NCBI RefSeq assembly: GCF_005239225.2
Contig: NC_133294.1
Location: 23,304,527 to 23,368,526, forward strand
Source: Populus alba
Lineage: Eukaryota > Streptophyta > Magnoliopsida > Malpighiales > Salicaceae
Reading direction: 5' to 3'
DNA: 64,000 bases
Position 1 is the first letter of the stretch; each line of letters opens with the position of its first letter. This document shows, in pieces, positions 10,943 to 22,882 of the stretch. Both the position numbers and the translations under genes were made by a program. The notes beneath the pieces are model-generated. The model had not been told where the DNA came from and ran no database searches. It saw only the letters and a program-made list of their open reading frames with translations.

Positions 10943-13150
10943 ATGATGGATGGTTTGCCGAGCTGTTTGATCAACGAAGAGATATTGTGGAAGATGTTGG
11001 ATTTGGAGACACTGTGTACAGTGGCTTGTGTCAGCAAATCCCTGCGCTTCTCCGTGGACACCGAGGTCATTCCTTACCTGGATTCTCTCGATCTCTCCAT
11101 TGTATCAATTGATGAACACGCTCTTTATCACATCCTGAGTCGGTTTAAGAGCCTTAATACACTGACCCTTAATTGCCAACGCCTCTATGGTTCGTCGCTC
11201 CTCCCTTTTTTGGCTCCACAAATCCAACAGCTCAATCTTTTTAGCTGCTCTTTACTCTCTTCTTCAGTTCTTAATTCTATAGGAACTAACTGCCCCTTTC
11301 TCAGGTAAATAAAGCAACTTTTAGTCTTTTTAACATTATTAATATTAACGATTTGGGGATGATGTTAATTAGCAACTGATTAAAATGGTTATGATATTTT
11401 CTTCTCACTCTTTATTGGTGTTTTTATCTTATGGAGCAATTTTCTTTAAAAAGTTGAACTTTCATTAAAAGTTTTGTGTTTTTTCATTTGATCAGCCACT
11501 ACCACTCTCTTTCCGGTTACTACTTTTAAAATATCAAGTACCAATTACTGATTAAAGTGAAAAATTCAGCTAATGGTCTATATTAATGGAGAAGATTTTG
11601 TTTGGGGTGTCAGGGTGCTTGCAGTTGAATTCGCAGACCATGGCTCACCTCCTATTTTGTTCAGAAAGAATGTTGCCTACATGCTTAACAAGTGCCAGTA
11701 TTTGGAGGTGAAATTGTTTCCATTCCATTTGCGTTTATTTATTGCTCCAAAATTGTTCTATTTTCATATATGAATGTGTAATTTCCCTGTCGGCTGATGC
11801 TTTTGTCTTCTCTAACGATAGCGTCTCTCTCTAAAGATCAAGGGGACAGAAGTTGATGCGAGTGCTTTCCAGTCAATTGAATTCTCCCTGCCACGAAGTA
11901 TCAAATTTCTCAAGTTGAAACCGATGCTTGAAAATAATGCAATCCATCTCGCAAACAGACTCAGTGTTTCCAAATCACCATCGTCCTCTGGTTTTGTATT
12001 ACAGTTCTTGTCACTTCTCTTAGATGTGATAACGGACAGGCTACTTGTCGCTATAGCCAACTCTCTTCCTCTTCTGGTAGAGTTGCATCTTGAAGACAGA
12101 CCAGATAAGGAACCATTACCTGGCCTCGATTTGACCAATGGCGGGCTTCATTTCTTAGGCTCTTGTCATTTCCTGACTGACCTCTCCCTTAAACGTAGTA
12201 GGCAGAACTACCAAGGATCATTTAAAAGAATAAATGATATGGGGATGTTTCTGCTTTCACAGAGGTGCAAGGCTTTAGAATCAGTGAGGCTCAGTGGATT
12301 CTCTAAAGTTAGTGATGCTGGCTTTGCATCTTTGCTGCACACCTGCCAGAAGCTAAAGAAATTTGAAGTTCGAAATGCCTTTTTATTGTCAGACTTGGCC
12401 TTTCATGATCTCATCCAAGCCCCATGTACCCTAGTTGAAGTGAGACTATTGTCCTGCGGGCTCATAACAAGTGAAACTGTTAAGAAATTGGCCTTTTCTA
12501 GGAGCCTGGAGGTGCTTGACCTTTGTGGCTGCAAGAGTGTAGCAGATTCATGCCTCAGCTCCATTTCATGTCTTCAAAGATTAACGACTTTGAATCTCAC
12601 AGGAGCTGACATTACCGATAGTGGTTTATCAGTTATTGGTCAGGGGAACACACCCATTTCGTATCTGTGTCTTAGAGGCTGTAAGAGGATAACTGACAAA
12701 GGAATCTCTTTTTTGCTGTGTGGTGGTGGGGCAATTGCGCAAACATTGTCATCACTGGATTTAGGTTACATGCCAGGAATATCAGATAATGGCATTCTTA
12801 CTATTGCAACCTTTGGTAGAGAGATCACTGAATTGTGCATTAGGAGTTGCTTTTATGTGACTGATTTGGCTATGCGAGCACTGGCTACAAAGAGAAGGTC
12901 ACAAGACAGAAGTAAACAACTTTGCCGAGTTGATATTTTCAACTGTGTTGGGCTATCTGCTGATGCACTGAAACTTCTAAGGAAGCCTTTATTTCGTGGA
13001 CTGCATTGGATTGGTATTGGGAAAACTCATTTAATAAGTAACGAAGACACCATGATTACTGAAATTCAGAAGGAACGCCCATGGCTGACTTTGTGTTTGG
13101 ATGGATGTGAAATGCAATGTCATGATGGATGGCAGTTCCATTCTCCCTAA
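10943..13150 (+). CDS. F-box/LRR-repeat protein, FBL10-like (three exons)
   Basis: Exons 10943-11304, 11614-11707 and 11837-13150 join in frame (AG|G, then phase 0) to about 589 residues. All introns are GT-AG (CTCAG|GTAAAT; TTGGAG|GTGAAA; acceptors GTGTCAG and CTAAAG). Residues about 5-45 form a degenerate F-box (LPSCLINEEILWKML...CTVACVSKSLR), expected to bind SKP1 in an SCF E3 ligase. Residues about 190-570 are Cys-containing plant-type LRRs (LDLCGCKSVADSCL, LCLRGCKRITDKGI) for substrate binding. Order and spacing resemble Arabidopsis F-box/LRR protein 10. The first ATG could equally be 10946, one codon later. The gene is tail-to-tail with the CSN6 gene, stops about 1 kb apart. SCF ligases are regulated by COP9 deneddylation, but the adjacency is probably coincidental. 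Confidence 0.83.
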
Positions 13151-14145
13151 AACAGAATTACTTTGATATGTTTGAACTTCCTTTTCATGTTATGATTTTA
13201 AAGTTGAATTGTACATGTATTTAATTTGTCACTTTTGAAGTTCTTAAAGCATGGATCTCTTGACACGGTCAAGTTAAGGAAAAAATTGAATTTTAGCAAA
13301 TTTCTATTTGGGCCCACTCCCCAACAGGTACCAGTTGGGCTTTTGAAAGCACCAACTACAATTCCAAATTTCAAGGTTTTAGATTTTCTGTTACAGAGCC
13401 AGATGCTTGTGGCATGGTGTGGTGGTTGACGAAAAGGCGAAATGAAAAACATGGAGAGCTTAGTCCAACAAGAGGAAGACCTGGCCATGTCCATTTAATG
13501 GAACGAAAAATGATTCTCGTAACAAGTGACTTGGCCATGGCCCCGTCCTTGAAGGGGAAATTTCTTGTCCTCGCCCACTCCCGCAACATCGTCAAAGAAG
13601 ACAGGACTGCACTATGATCGACTGCAATTGGTCTTTAGGCCATTTTAGTTGCTGCCTTGAAATAGAAAATACAGATGATAAAAGACAAATACATTTTAGT
13701 TAAAGAAATAAAGATATAAAATAACCATCAAAGAGCTCGTGTTCTGGTGCCCTTCCTGGTAATGTGTTAAATTGCTTCCGCGTTCCACAACTTGGTTTCA
13801 AGTTTCCATATCAATCATCTCATTGATGATTCATTCGTTTTGATCAACATATGATCACTGTTCACGGAGGACCATTTTGAAACCATATCTTTTTGCACCC
13901 AAGACTAATTATTTAATTTGATAATTGAATGAAAACAAACGATGCAAAAAGTGGAAGCCGAATAGAAAACAGAAGCAAAGAAAAATCTGATAGATTTATA
14001 TTTTTCTTTCTGAATGTTTCATTTTCTGGCAGATATAATTCCTAAAGCTTCTATGTGCTATGCACATGAAAACAAAACGGCATCACTCAATTCTTAAATG
14101 GTTATCAAGTCTTGATAAAAACTGCCATTAGAGAGCAAGTAGCTT
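13151..14145. other. Convergent spacer between the FBL10-like and CSN6 genes
   Basis: It holds both presumed 3' UTRs. The block 13200-13620 is open for about 200 nt in several frames on both strands, but shows no recognisable domain and no start context, so no gene is called. Confidence 0.5.
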
Positions 14146-17100
14146 TCAGATGAAAGCAGTTCGTCCACCCCTTCGACTGTGCCTGTCATAGGCAGTGTTG
14201 AATTTGTCCACTAGCTCATTCATCGTGCTGGAGAAAGGGGAGGAAAAGAGGGAAAATGTTGTGTTAAAAATCAAGGATGAAAGATACAATCAGGACACAT
14301 CAACTGAAAAACCATTCTATAACAATATGGCTAGTAAATTTGTTAATTGCAGTGTCTGCATATACTGTCATATGAAAGCTTCAGGTATGCACATATGCAT
14401 GTTCTAACTTTTAAGGATATAAATAGGTACTAGAAGCCGAAGCCATTCCTAGTACCATATGCTCGCACCATCTTTTGAGTCAACAGATCTAGTTCAGTAA
14501 AGACATTCTATTTCATTGGCACGCAGCTGTACTGATAAGTTTTTGCTAGATGGGAGATCATGATTAGCCTCTACTTTGATTTCTTTTTCTTTGAAAGTAA
14601 TACAATCAGGTTAAAAGTTTATAAGGTCGGAAGAGCGTCGCTAATCCCTATCTAGAATAGTCTGATTAATCAAGGTATGCTATTGACGCTCCTTGAGCTA
14701 CATGTTCCCTCAAATTATTTGTATTTATCTTAAGGAAGAGGCAATTGCATGGCACAATAATCAGAACTTTGGCTTGCCATCACAATATTGCCCCTTCAAG
14801 CCTTGAGACAGCCACTTTACGCTAAAACACACTGAAGGGAAGGAAAGCGTCTAAATTATGCCTTTGGAATTCCACCTCAGTGAAACCGCATGTTGCCTTT
14901 TCTTTTTATTATCAAGATGTAGTCATGCCAAATTTATTGATACAAAAAAAGCAGAACCTTTTAAATGGAACAAAAACAAGACAGGTTTGTATCACACAAA
15001 AGAACACCCATATATCATACCTCGAGCAGTTGGTGAACATGGCTAAGTAGGCGATCAATAGCGTGTCATTGTATTCCTGCAAAAAAAATTGAAAATCAAA
15101 TCCATAGGTTAAAAATGACTTCATAATCCTAATAGTGTTCTCATAATCTGGTAAGATCTGAATTTGGAAAGCAAAACTGGTAAATAAGGCATACATTGCA
15201 AAAGCATGTGCTTACTTCTGAGCACATAGGTGGATCATGTCCAAATAGTATAATGTGCATTAACACTCTAACATGATATCAACTAGCATTTCAAGATTTA
15301 TGGTACAACTTAATTAAAGAAAAAACATGTTTATTCATCTCTAGAATCCACATGATCAGTCTGAAACCAAGTGAAGTTATCACTGTTTCATTACCCATCC
15401 CTTCACCATTAACCCTCATTTAATCATGCCCAAACTTCACTCGTACAGTCACATATATAATCACTATCAGCTCCCTTGTTATTAACAGACCAGGTTTTGA
15501 CCATGGGCTTGTAGGGTAAAGATCGGCTCAGAGGATTGTGTAAGATGTGGTCAAATAAAACCACACTTGATACCTGAAAACCTCTGGCTCTCTTTTTACT
15601 GGATTAATAAATTACATCTTCTTATAAGAAAAACTCACTTCTCATTTACCCAACAGAGACGGTCATTTTATTTTTTAAAGTCATCACAATGATTTTCTAA
15701 TCAGATGCATGTATTTGTCAATCCCTAAGTTATACTAAGCCAATCTCGGTTTGAAGGTAGCATATTAGATAGAAAAGCATCTGATGCACACTTCTACAAA
15801 AGGCTAAAAACAGTGACCATTATCACAGAAGACATGATAATTAATCTAAAAAAATAAACAGACATCACTCACCATCAAGAAATCATCTTGAAATTTTTCT
15901 GATTCAATGGCTGGCAATCTCCTTAAAAGACTTGATACTTGTCTCAGCAATGAGTTCTCACAAGGAATTTCACCTGTATTCAAGGATGTACATGTGATTA
16001 ATCTCAACTTTGAAACAGGATGCAAATGTAATTGATCTCAACTTTGAAACCCTCAGTGCCAGCTTTTTTGAAAACCAAATACACGTGCTTCAAGCCGACA
16101 GACCTTTTCCCTTTTCTCTCTTTTTTTTTTCTTTTGATTATAATAGCAATCTAGTCTACCCACCAACACAAATTTTGCTCAAAATTGAGATGCACCCTTA
16201 AACAGGATTCACTTCCATATGACCAAAGGCCAATCACAACTAATATTTTATTAATTAGAGTAACGTAAAAAGAACTAGTATCATGAAAAGGATGCAAAGT
16301 AGTGATATAGGACCTTGAAGACTCCAATCTACTTGATATTCATAAACCTGTGCTGGATAACTCTTTTGATATTCAACTCTTCTTTTGTAAAAGAAATCCT
16401 TTTTTGATAAATAGTTTGACTCCAACCAGCCAACTTTCTAATACTAGTGTTATGAACCATAGAGTATCTGAAGTCACATTCAAAATAAAAGGGAATGTTT
16501 TATAATGAGAAGGGGAGTTGTCAAGTTTTTCCCATTTTGAGATATCGAAAGCACTTTTCATCATAAAGAAACGTCTATACCTTTCTGCATTGCGACAAGG
16601 TAGTGATGAAGCACCCTGATTCTGCTATTCAACATCTTTATAGCACTATGTATGCCTGTAAGGTGAGCAGCCACTGGAAGAAGGGAAAACCAAAACTGTT
16701 AACAAGTACAGCAGAGGGAAAACAAACCATGAAGATAAAAAAGACTTAGGGAGAGAAGGGAGTTACATTGTGTAGCTGCAGAACCTCCATCAGATGGCTT
16801 AAGATGAGCAACATGATCAACTGAGATCCGTTCAGCTTCCACCGTCTTTAAATTCAAACAGAAGGGCAATTCAGTAACTGAAGTAGGTAAAAGAAAGACT
16901 AACAGGTGACGTGCTAAAAGAAACATGACAAACCTCAATGGTGTAACTTGAACAAACAAAAATAAGTTGTGGAATTCCATCGATGACATGCAGCTCTGGA
17001 GCCATAACGACCAATGACCACCACACACACAATAAAAACACCATGAGTGAACAAGGTAACACCATATACAAATTATACAACAGAAGCTTGCCGCCTTGAA

Positions 17101-17905
17101 AGCCAACATTAGTATCAATAACAGCAATCAATCTATCTACCTATCACATAGAGGTTAGGTTGCATACCACTCTCGTAAATAGTAACAGGCAAATCCTTTT
17201 GAGCAGGATTGATAGAGGGATTGAGCAGAACATAAACAGGGCTTTCATTAATATCCATCAGCTGTAACACAAAATTAAAAGAAAAAAAGAGAAATTATCT
17301 AAGTGACATGATTTGCACGAATGCATATAATAACAATGATGATAATGATAATAAAATGAAAAAAGAAAACATACAGCTTTATGAATATGCATATCAGATT
17401 CCTCAGCATCGCTTCCAGTAGAGTACCATCCCAATATGTAAAAGTGTGGGAACACCTTCTTATCTGTTGTTCACACCAACAATCAATCAAAAAATAATTC
17501 TTATTTGAGCTACTAAACCCTAATTTATCAAAAAATAGGAATTTTTTTTACAGAAAATTAATAAAAGAAAAATAAAAGGATTTTAATGTTTTAAATAAGA
17601 AAAAGAAAAGGGAGGAAAGTATAAGTAATAGATATTATACAGAGTTCTTGCTTCTTTTCGATGAAAGGGCGGTCGAGAGAGTGAGTGACGGGATCGTAAA
17701 GAAGCTCGAAGCTGTTGAAGATCTCGACGGTGCGTCCTCTCTGTACTCCAATCACGCAACCGTATACTCTGGGAGGGGGAGAAGCAGAGCCTCCATCGCT
17801 GCAGCCGTTGGCCTGAGACTTGACACGAGTGTAGTGATCGGATATGTTGACTATTACCAGCGGGTGTAGCTTGAAAGTCAGTCCGCTGCTAGACGAAGAC
17901 GCCAT
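14146..17905 (-). CDS. CSN6: COP9 signalosome complex subunit 6 (nine exons)
   Basis: Minus-strand exons: 17641-17905, 17375-17463, 17168-17261, 16934-16995, 16767-16845, 16581-16673, 15873-15973, 15021-15076, 14146-14227. Lengths sum to 921 nt, 306 residues, with GT-AG borders throughout; Arabidopsis CSN6 is a little over 310. Starting at MASSSSSGLTFK, the MPN domain occupies roughly residues 10-145 (LHPLVIVNISDH, GCVIGVQRGRTVEIFNSFE, ILGWYSTGSD). As in other CSN6 proteins it lacks the zinc-binding JAMM triad, so the subunit is structural: it pairs with CSN5, the active deneddylase, in the nuclear/cytosolic COP9 complex that strips NEDD8/RUB from cullins. The C-terminal helices (AERISVDHVAHLKPSDGGSAATQ, NELVDKFNTAYDRHSRRGG) are fully conserved in style and there is no lesion. 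The gene looks functional. Confidence 0.95.
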
Positions 17906-18139
17906 TGTAGTAGCAGTACCTTCCTCTCGCTGCGATTGCTTGCTTGCGTTCTGCGTGCGAGATCGAGGGATTTTTGGGGTTTTAGCTTTTCTTTTGTTTG
18001 AGTTGATGACTGAATCGGTGAATTTGGGTTTTTATATTTTTTTATTAACTCTGAATTTCTTATATATTCACCTTAATATGCTGTCCGAGTTATTTATAGC
18101 TAGTTTTAGTCCTTATAGTTTAACAAAACTAATTAATTG

Positions 18140-20299
18140 ATCCTTTTGGCTTCAAAAACTCTATTTTCAATATTTTATGTTATATAAAAAGAATCGGATG
18201 TTAGCTTGGCAAGAATTCAACGTCGCATGTATTGTCACTAGTTATTTGACCACAAGTGATAATCTGTTTAAAAAATAAATTGAAATGCAGGTTATTTTAA
18301 TATATTTTTATATAAAAAATTTTTAAATAGAAATTTAAAAGTTTATACAAACATTTAATTAAAGAAATTAATAATTATCTATATAAATAAAAAAAATCTT
18401 TAGCAATAAATAAATAAATAAATTGAAAGATAGATGTAGATTAAAAATTTGATCCCACAAAATAAGATTTTTTTCTAGTTGTATCTACTGAATTTATTTA
18501 TTAAATTAATAAAAGATAATAGATATAGAAACACAGATGAAACTGATTAAATAAAATAAAATAAAATAAATATTATACAAGACAAAATATATTAGAAATA
18601 TTATTTCAAATATATTTTTTAAAAAACAAATAAGGTTCGTATGTATAAAACAATTCTTCAAAAATTAAATACAAACTAAACAAATTTTTTTTAAAAAAAA
18701 AAAAACCTCAATTAAAAAAAGGCTTGCAAAACTTATAGTCTAGATCATAAGATCAACATAAACTAATAAAAAATAATTTGAAGATAACCACAAACCAATC
18801 TTTAAAAAAAAAAATAATGTAGAATGTTAAAATCATAAAAAAAAAATGAGCAAAAAAAAGAATAAATCGCATTAACTCTTAAACTCATGACCGTGTCATT
18901 ACATTAGAAGCACCACAAATGAAAAAAACCATAAAATCAAATCCTTAACAAATCAAACATCAAAGAATAAAATCGGGAAAACAATAAACCACACAAAAGG
19001 ATTTAAAATAAAAAATTATACTTAAAAGAATGAAAGTAAAAATCAAAATAAAAATAAATCATAGGGCATAAAAAATATTTAATTGGAGGGTTAAATTTAA
19101 AAGAAAAAAAAAATCATAAGAATGAAGGCTAAATTAAAAAAATAAAATAAAACAACATAAACTTTGATTGAATGATGAAATTAAAAATCAACAAGACATT
19201 AACAAAGGAGACAAGGACAAAAAATCATAAATCTAAAGTGACAAATTGTAATTTCAATGATTAAATTGAAAATGTAAGTTTTTATAAAAGAACCAATGAC
19301 AAAAATATAAAATATAAAATATAAGGATTAAAATTGAAATACCAAAAAAAGAGAAGACAAACAAGCACTTTCTTTATAAAAGGAAGAAAAAAAAGGAGGA
19401 AGGAAACGACCTTCGACGACAAACCGCTCATCATCCATCACCACACGTCACACGAGCAAGAAGAGGACATAGTGGCACTTTCAGCGACACAGTAAAAAGG
19501 CAAGTTTGCCCATCGAAGTGGTGTTACACATGCTACTAAAGGACGCAAACATCACCTTATGCTAACAACTTTTTCATATTTAAAATTAATTATCCAACGT
19601 AAAAATCCCAAAATACCTCCATGCCTTTAGAAATTAAGAAAAAAACCATGTGAAAGGATAAAAATGCATGTTGGACGCACGCCTTACTTTTTGTTTTGTT
19701 TTTATAGGGTAAATAAATATTTTTACTATAATATAATAAGCGAAAAGATAAGCATACTCTTGATCAACATTTCTATTTTTTTTTTTTTTTACTTTGGAGG
19801 TAAGTAAGTAATTTTACTATTTAATTTTTTGAAAAGATGAATGTACCCTTTAATGATCTTTTAATAATTAATGAGCCATTAGAAAGACTAAATTGCCCTC
19901 AATATCAAGGTTTCCTTTTAAAACTGAAGGGCAAAATGTAATTTTACTATAGCAATTACTAATAATTTATATTTAGTGTTATAATAAAAAAACTCATGGC
20001 ATATATATTTTGCTCAACATATTCATATTCATCCCCTCTACACATACCTACGTGTGCACACACACATATATAGTAATGAACGATGAAATTCTCAACATAA
20101 ATTATTAAGAATGAATTCTCAAGAAATATTAAGATGATTTTCTCAACATAAATTAAGAAGTAAATTAGTCATTTGTTTTTTTACAATATTAACATATATC
20201 AAAAGAGTTTGGTTTCTCATTGTAGTAATGAACAATGAAAAGCCAAACTTTTTTTTCACCTCGATCCTCATATTTTTAGGCATTTTTTAAGTTTTAAAT
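18140..20299. repeat. A-rich degenerate repeat tract
   Basis: About 2.1 kb, strongly A-rich on the plus strand, with phrases such as ATAAGGATTAAAATTGAAAT that recur in non-coding parts of plant LTR retrotransposons. No coding domain, PBS or LTR pair could be found. Probably an old untranslated retroelement remnant on the minus strand. Confidence 0.4.
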
Positions 20300-20637
20300 T
20301 TATTTTTTTATTTTAATTTTATCATTCAATATTAAGTGTACCAGGTATAAAACTTTATAAAATTGTTTTGATTTGCTTTATATGAAGTTATCCATGTTTC
20401 ACAAGCCAGGTTACGAGTTTTATTGGCTAGCCATATTGACTAAAATCATTTTTTTTTTAACTTTATTATTCAACATTGGGTTGATTGGAAATTAGATTTT
20501 ATAATCTTTCTTGAATAACTTTTTATAGAGTTATCCCAGTCTTCTAACTTGGGTTTGATAAGTTAACCCTAAGTGACTCAGATTATTATTATTTTTTTTT
20601 AATTCAATCATTCAAAAAATTGGTTGATTGGACATTA

Positions 20638-20718
<81 letters not shown>

Positions 20719-21370
20719 CTTTCTATATACTTGTCACAGTCTTACAATTGACTTAGGGTTTTTTTTTTCTTTTTTAGTTTATTCCTTTTCAATTTTATCA
20801 TTAAATATTGAGTTAATTGGAAATTAGATTTTATAATTTGCTTAAGTTTGAATTCTATGAGCTTATCCATGTCTCATGATTTGGGTTATGAGTTTGGCCA
20901 GTTGACTCAAGTGGATTTTTTTCTTGATTAATTGTTTTTTTTAGTTTCACTATTCAACATTGAGTTGATTAGGATTTGAGTTTCATAATTTTTTTTGATG
21001 TACTTTTTATATGATTATCTTGGTTTTATAGCTCATGTTTTATAGGTTAACCCGAGTTGACTCAACTTGTTTTTTAACTTTTTTTTTTCATCCTTCAATA
21101 TTGATTTGATTGAGAATTGGGTTTAATATTATTTTTTTTATTTGCTTTCTATAAGGTTATTATAGTCTCATGACCTAGGTAGCAGATGTGACAGGTTAAC
21201 CCGAGTTAACTTGACTTGTTTTTTAAATCTTTTTTTTTGTTATTCAATATTGATTTGATTGAGAATTAGGTTTAATTTTTTTTTTATTTGCTTAGGGTTA
21301 TCATGGTCTCATGACTCGGATAACGAATGTGATAAGTTAACTCGAGTCGATCCAAGTTAATTTAATATGT
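20300..21370. repeat. Diverged tandem array, period about 145 bp, at least seven units
   Basis: Units are marked by ATTCAAyATTGrkTTGATTGrr at about 20323, 20466, 20607, 20800, 20950, 21093 and 21242. Each is followed by a GGTTAACCCGAGTTGACTC-like block and a T-rich linker. Spacing is 141-150 bp except where a TA run (20640-20715) expanded one unit. Confidence 0.75.
20640..20715. repeat. (TA)n microsatellite, about 38 units
   Basis: A perfect TA run inside the tandem array, probably expanded from the ATTAAGA T-rich linker of one unit. Confidence 0.95.
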
Positions 21371-21654
21371 TGTCATTTTAATACTTTAAAAAAGATATTG
21401 TTTTGATTTTTTTCAAGTAAAATGGCATTTTTATTGATTGTTCGGAATGTCTTTAAATTTGTCAAGTTGATCAGAGCATGTAAGATCAATAGTCATATAA
21501 TATTTTTTTGGCTAAAAACACACTAACAATGCCTAAATATTTTTTTTATGTTAACAAATTTGATTCGACTCACGATGTAACGCGAATGATGATCTAGTTG
21601 GAACTAAATTAACTATGACATTTGTCATCTATGGAAAGTTCCAATGATAGTTAG

Positions 21655-21850
21655 GTAATGTTAAATATTGTGGTAATAATTATTTTTTAAAATACTTTTA
21701 ACTTAGAAATGCATCAAAATAATATATATTTTTATTTTTTTATCTTTTAAAATTTATTTTTTAATATTGACATATCAAAATGATTAAAAAACAAAAAAAA
21801 TTAATTTTAAAAAAATTCAAATTTTTTTAAAATTAGAGAGTGACCACAAA
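21655..21850. repeat. Short interspersed AT-rich repeat (MITE-like, Salicaceae type)
   Basis: The block runs from TGGTAATAATTATTTTTTAAA through CTTAGAAATGCATCAAAATAA to GAGTGACCACAAACACACAAA. This order of blocks is, from memory, a very common poplar genomic repeat. Related shorter pieces lie at about 22085-22225, 10590-10790 and 31640-31770. Terminal repeats and target duplications were not resolved. Confidence 0.5.
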
Positions 21851-22558
21851 CACACAAAACCCTTGCAAGACTATTATACCATATAAGATACCATATAAGA
21901 TGATACCATATTTTATTAATCATGTGGTGTATCTCATACACCACATATTATAAAAGAAATATAAGAAATGATTCAAGAATTTATGTAAAATAAATTATCC
22001 ATTATAAACACCAAGGATAATAATTAATGATCAAAATGATAAATGGAGATTTGGTTTTTTAAAAGAAAATATAATTTCAAACTAAAATATGAGTTTGATA
22101 TTGTGTAGTGTGAATTTAAAAATATATTAAAATGATTTTTTTAGATATTTTTAATTTTTAATTTTAATATATTTAATTATTTTTAAATAAAATATATTTT
22201 TAAAATACATAAATAAACAAAAACTACCCTAATAACTCATACTTTATGAATATATTATTTGTTTAAATTTGTGAGTTACTTCTCTCTCTTTTTTTTGGAT
22301 AGAAAATTGTGGTTCGTGTTGTCGCTGTTGTAACATTGCGGAACACAACTAGTATGCCTAAAAGTGTGTGCAGCAGCAAAAATGCACATCACCAAAATTA
22401 AAGATTGGATGAGATAGATAGATCATAGATGACTACCATTATTATTTTTGTTGGCAGGATTTACACACACACAGACAATGAGAGGGAGGGAGGGGGAAAT
22501 TGCTTATATTTATTTATGATAGAAATCATCGGGTAGTGCGTGATGTGGGCGCGCGCGC

Positions 22559-22561
<3 letters not shown>

Positions 22562-22615
<54 letters not shown>
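22562..22615. repeat. (TA)n microsatellite in the PEX5 promoter
   Basis: About 27 TA units preceded by a short GC alternation (GCGCGCGCG at 22551-22559), some 270 bp before the PEX5 start codon. It sits where a TATA region would be expected, so length variation could affect transcription (inference). Confidence 0.9.
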
Positions 22616-22625
<10 letters not shown>

Positions 22626-22882
22626 GGAGGTGGTGGTCTCGTCTCACCTCTTCTCTTCTCAAATCGTCGTCCTTATTATCTGGGTTTGGGATTTACTTGA
22701 TTGCATTTCCCAAAACACCCTCCTCATCTTTTCTCAACAACCAATCCATCCGTCCGTCCATAAATCCTCCTCTTCCTTCCTTCGTTCCTTCCATTACCCT
22801 GCTCTATCTTCATCAAATTCATTCTAATTCAATTTTATTTATCAGAATTTTTTCTTCAAAATCACAATAAAAGAAGAAGAAG

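Noticed and set aside
13198..13617. Several overlapping 60-100-codon frames after the F-box/LRR gene
   Set aside because: No recognisable protein; open frames on both strands in a GC-richer patch of the presumed 3' region.
22559..22870. Open frame starting in the TA microsatellite upstream of PEX5
   Set aside because: It begins with an IleTyr repeat from the TA run and overlaps the PEX5 5' leader.
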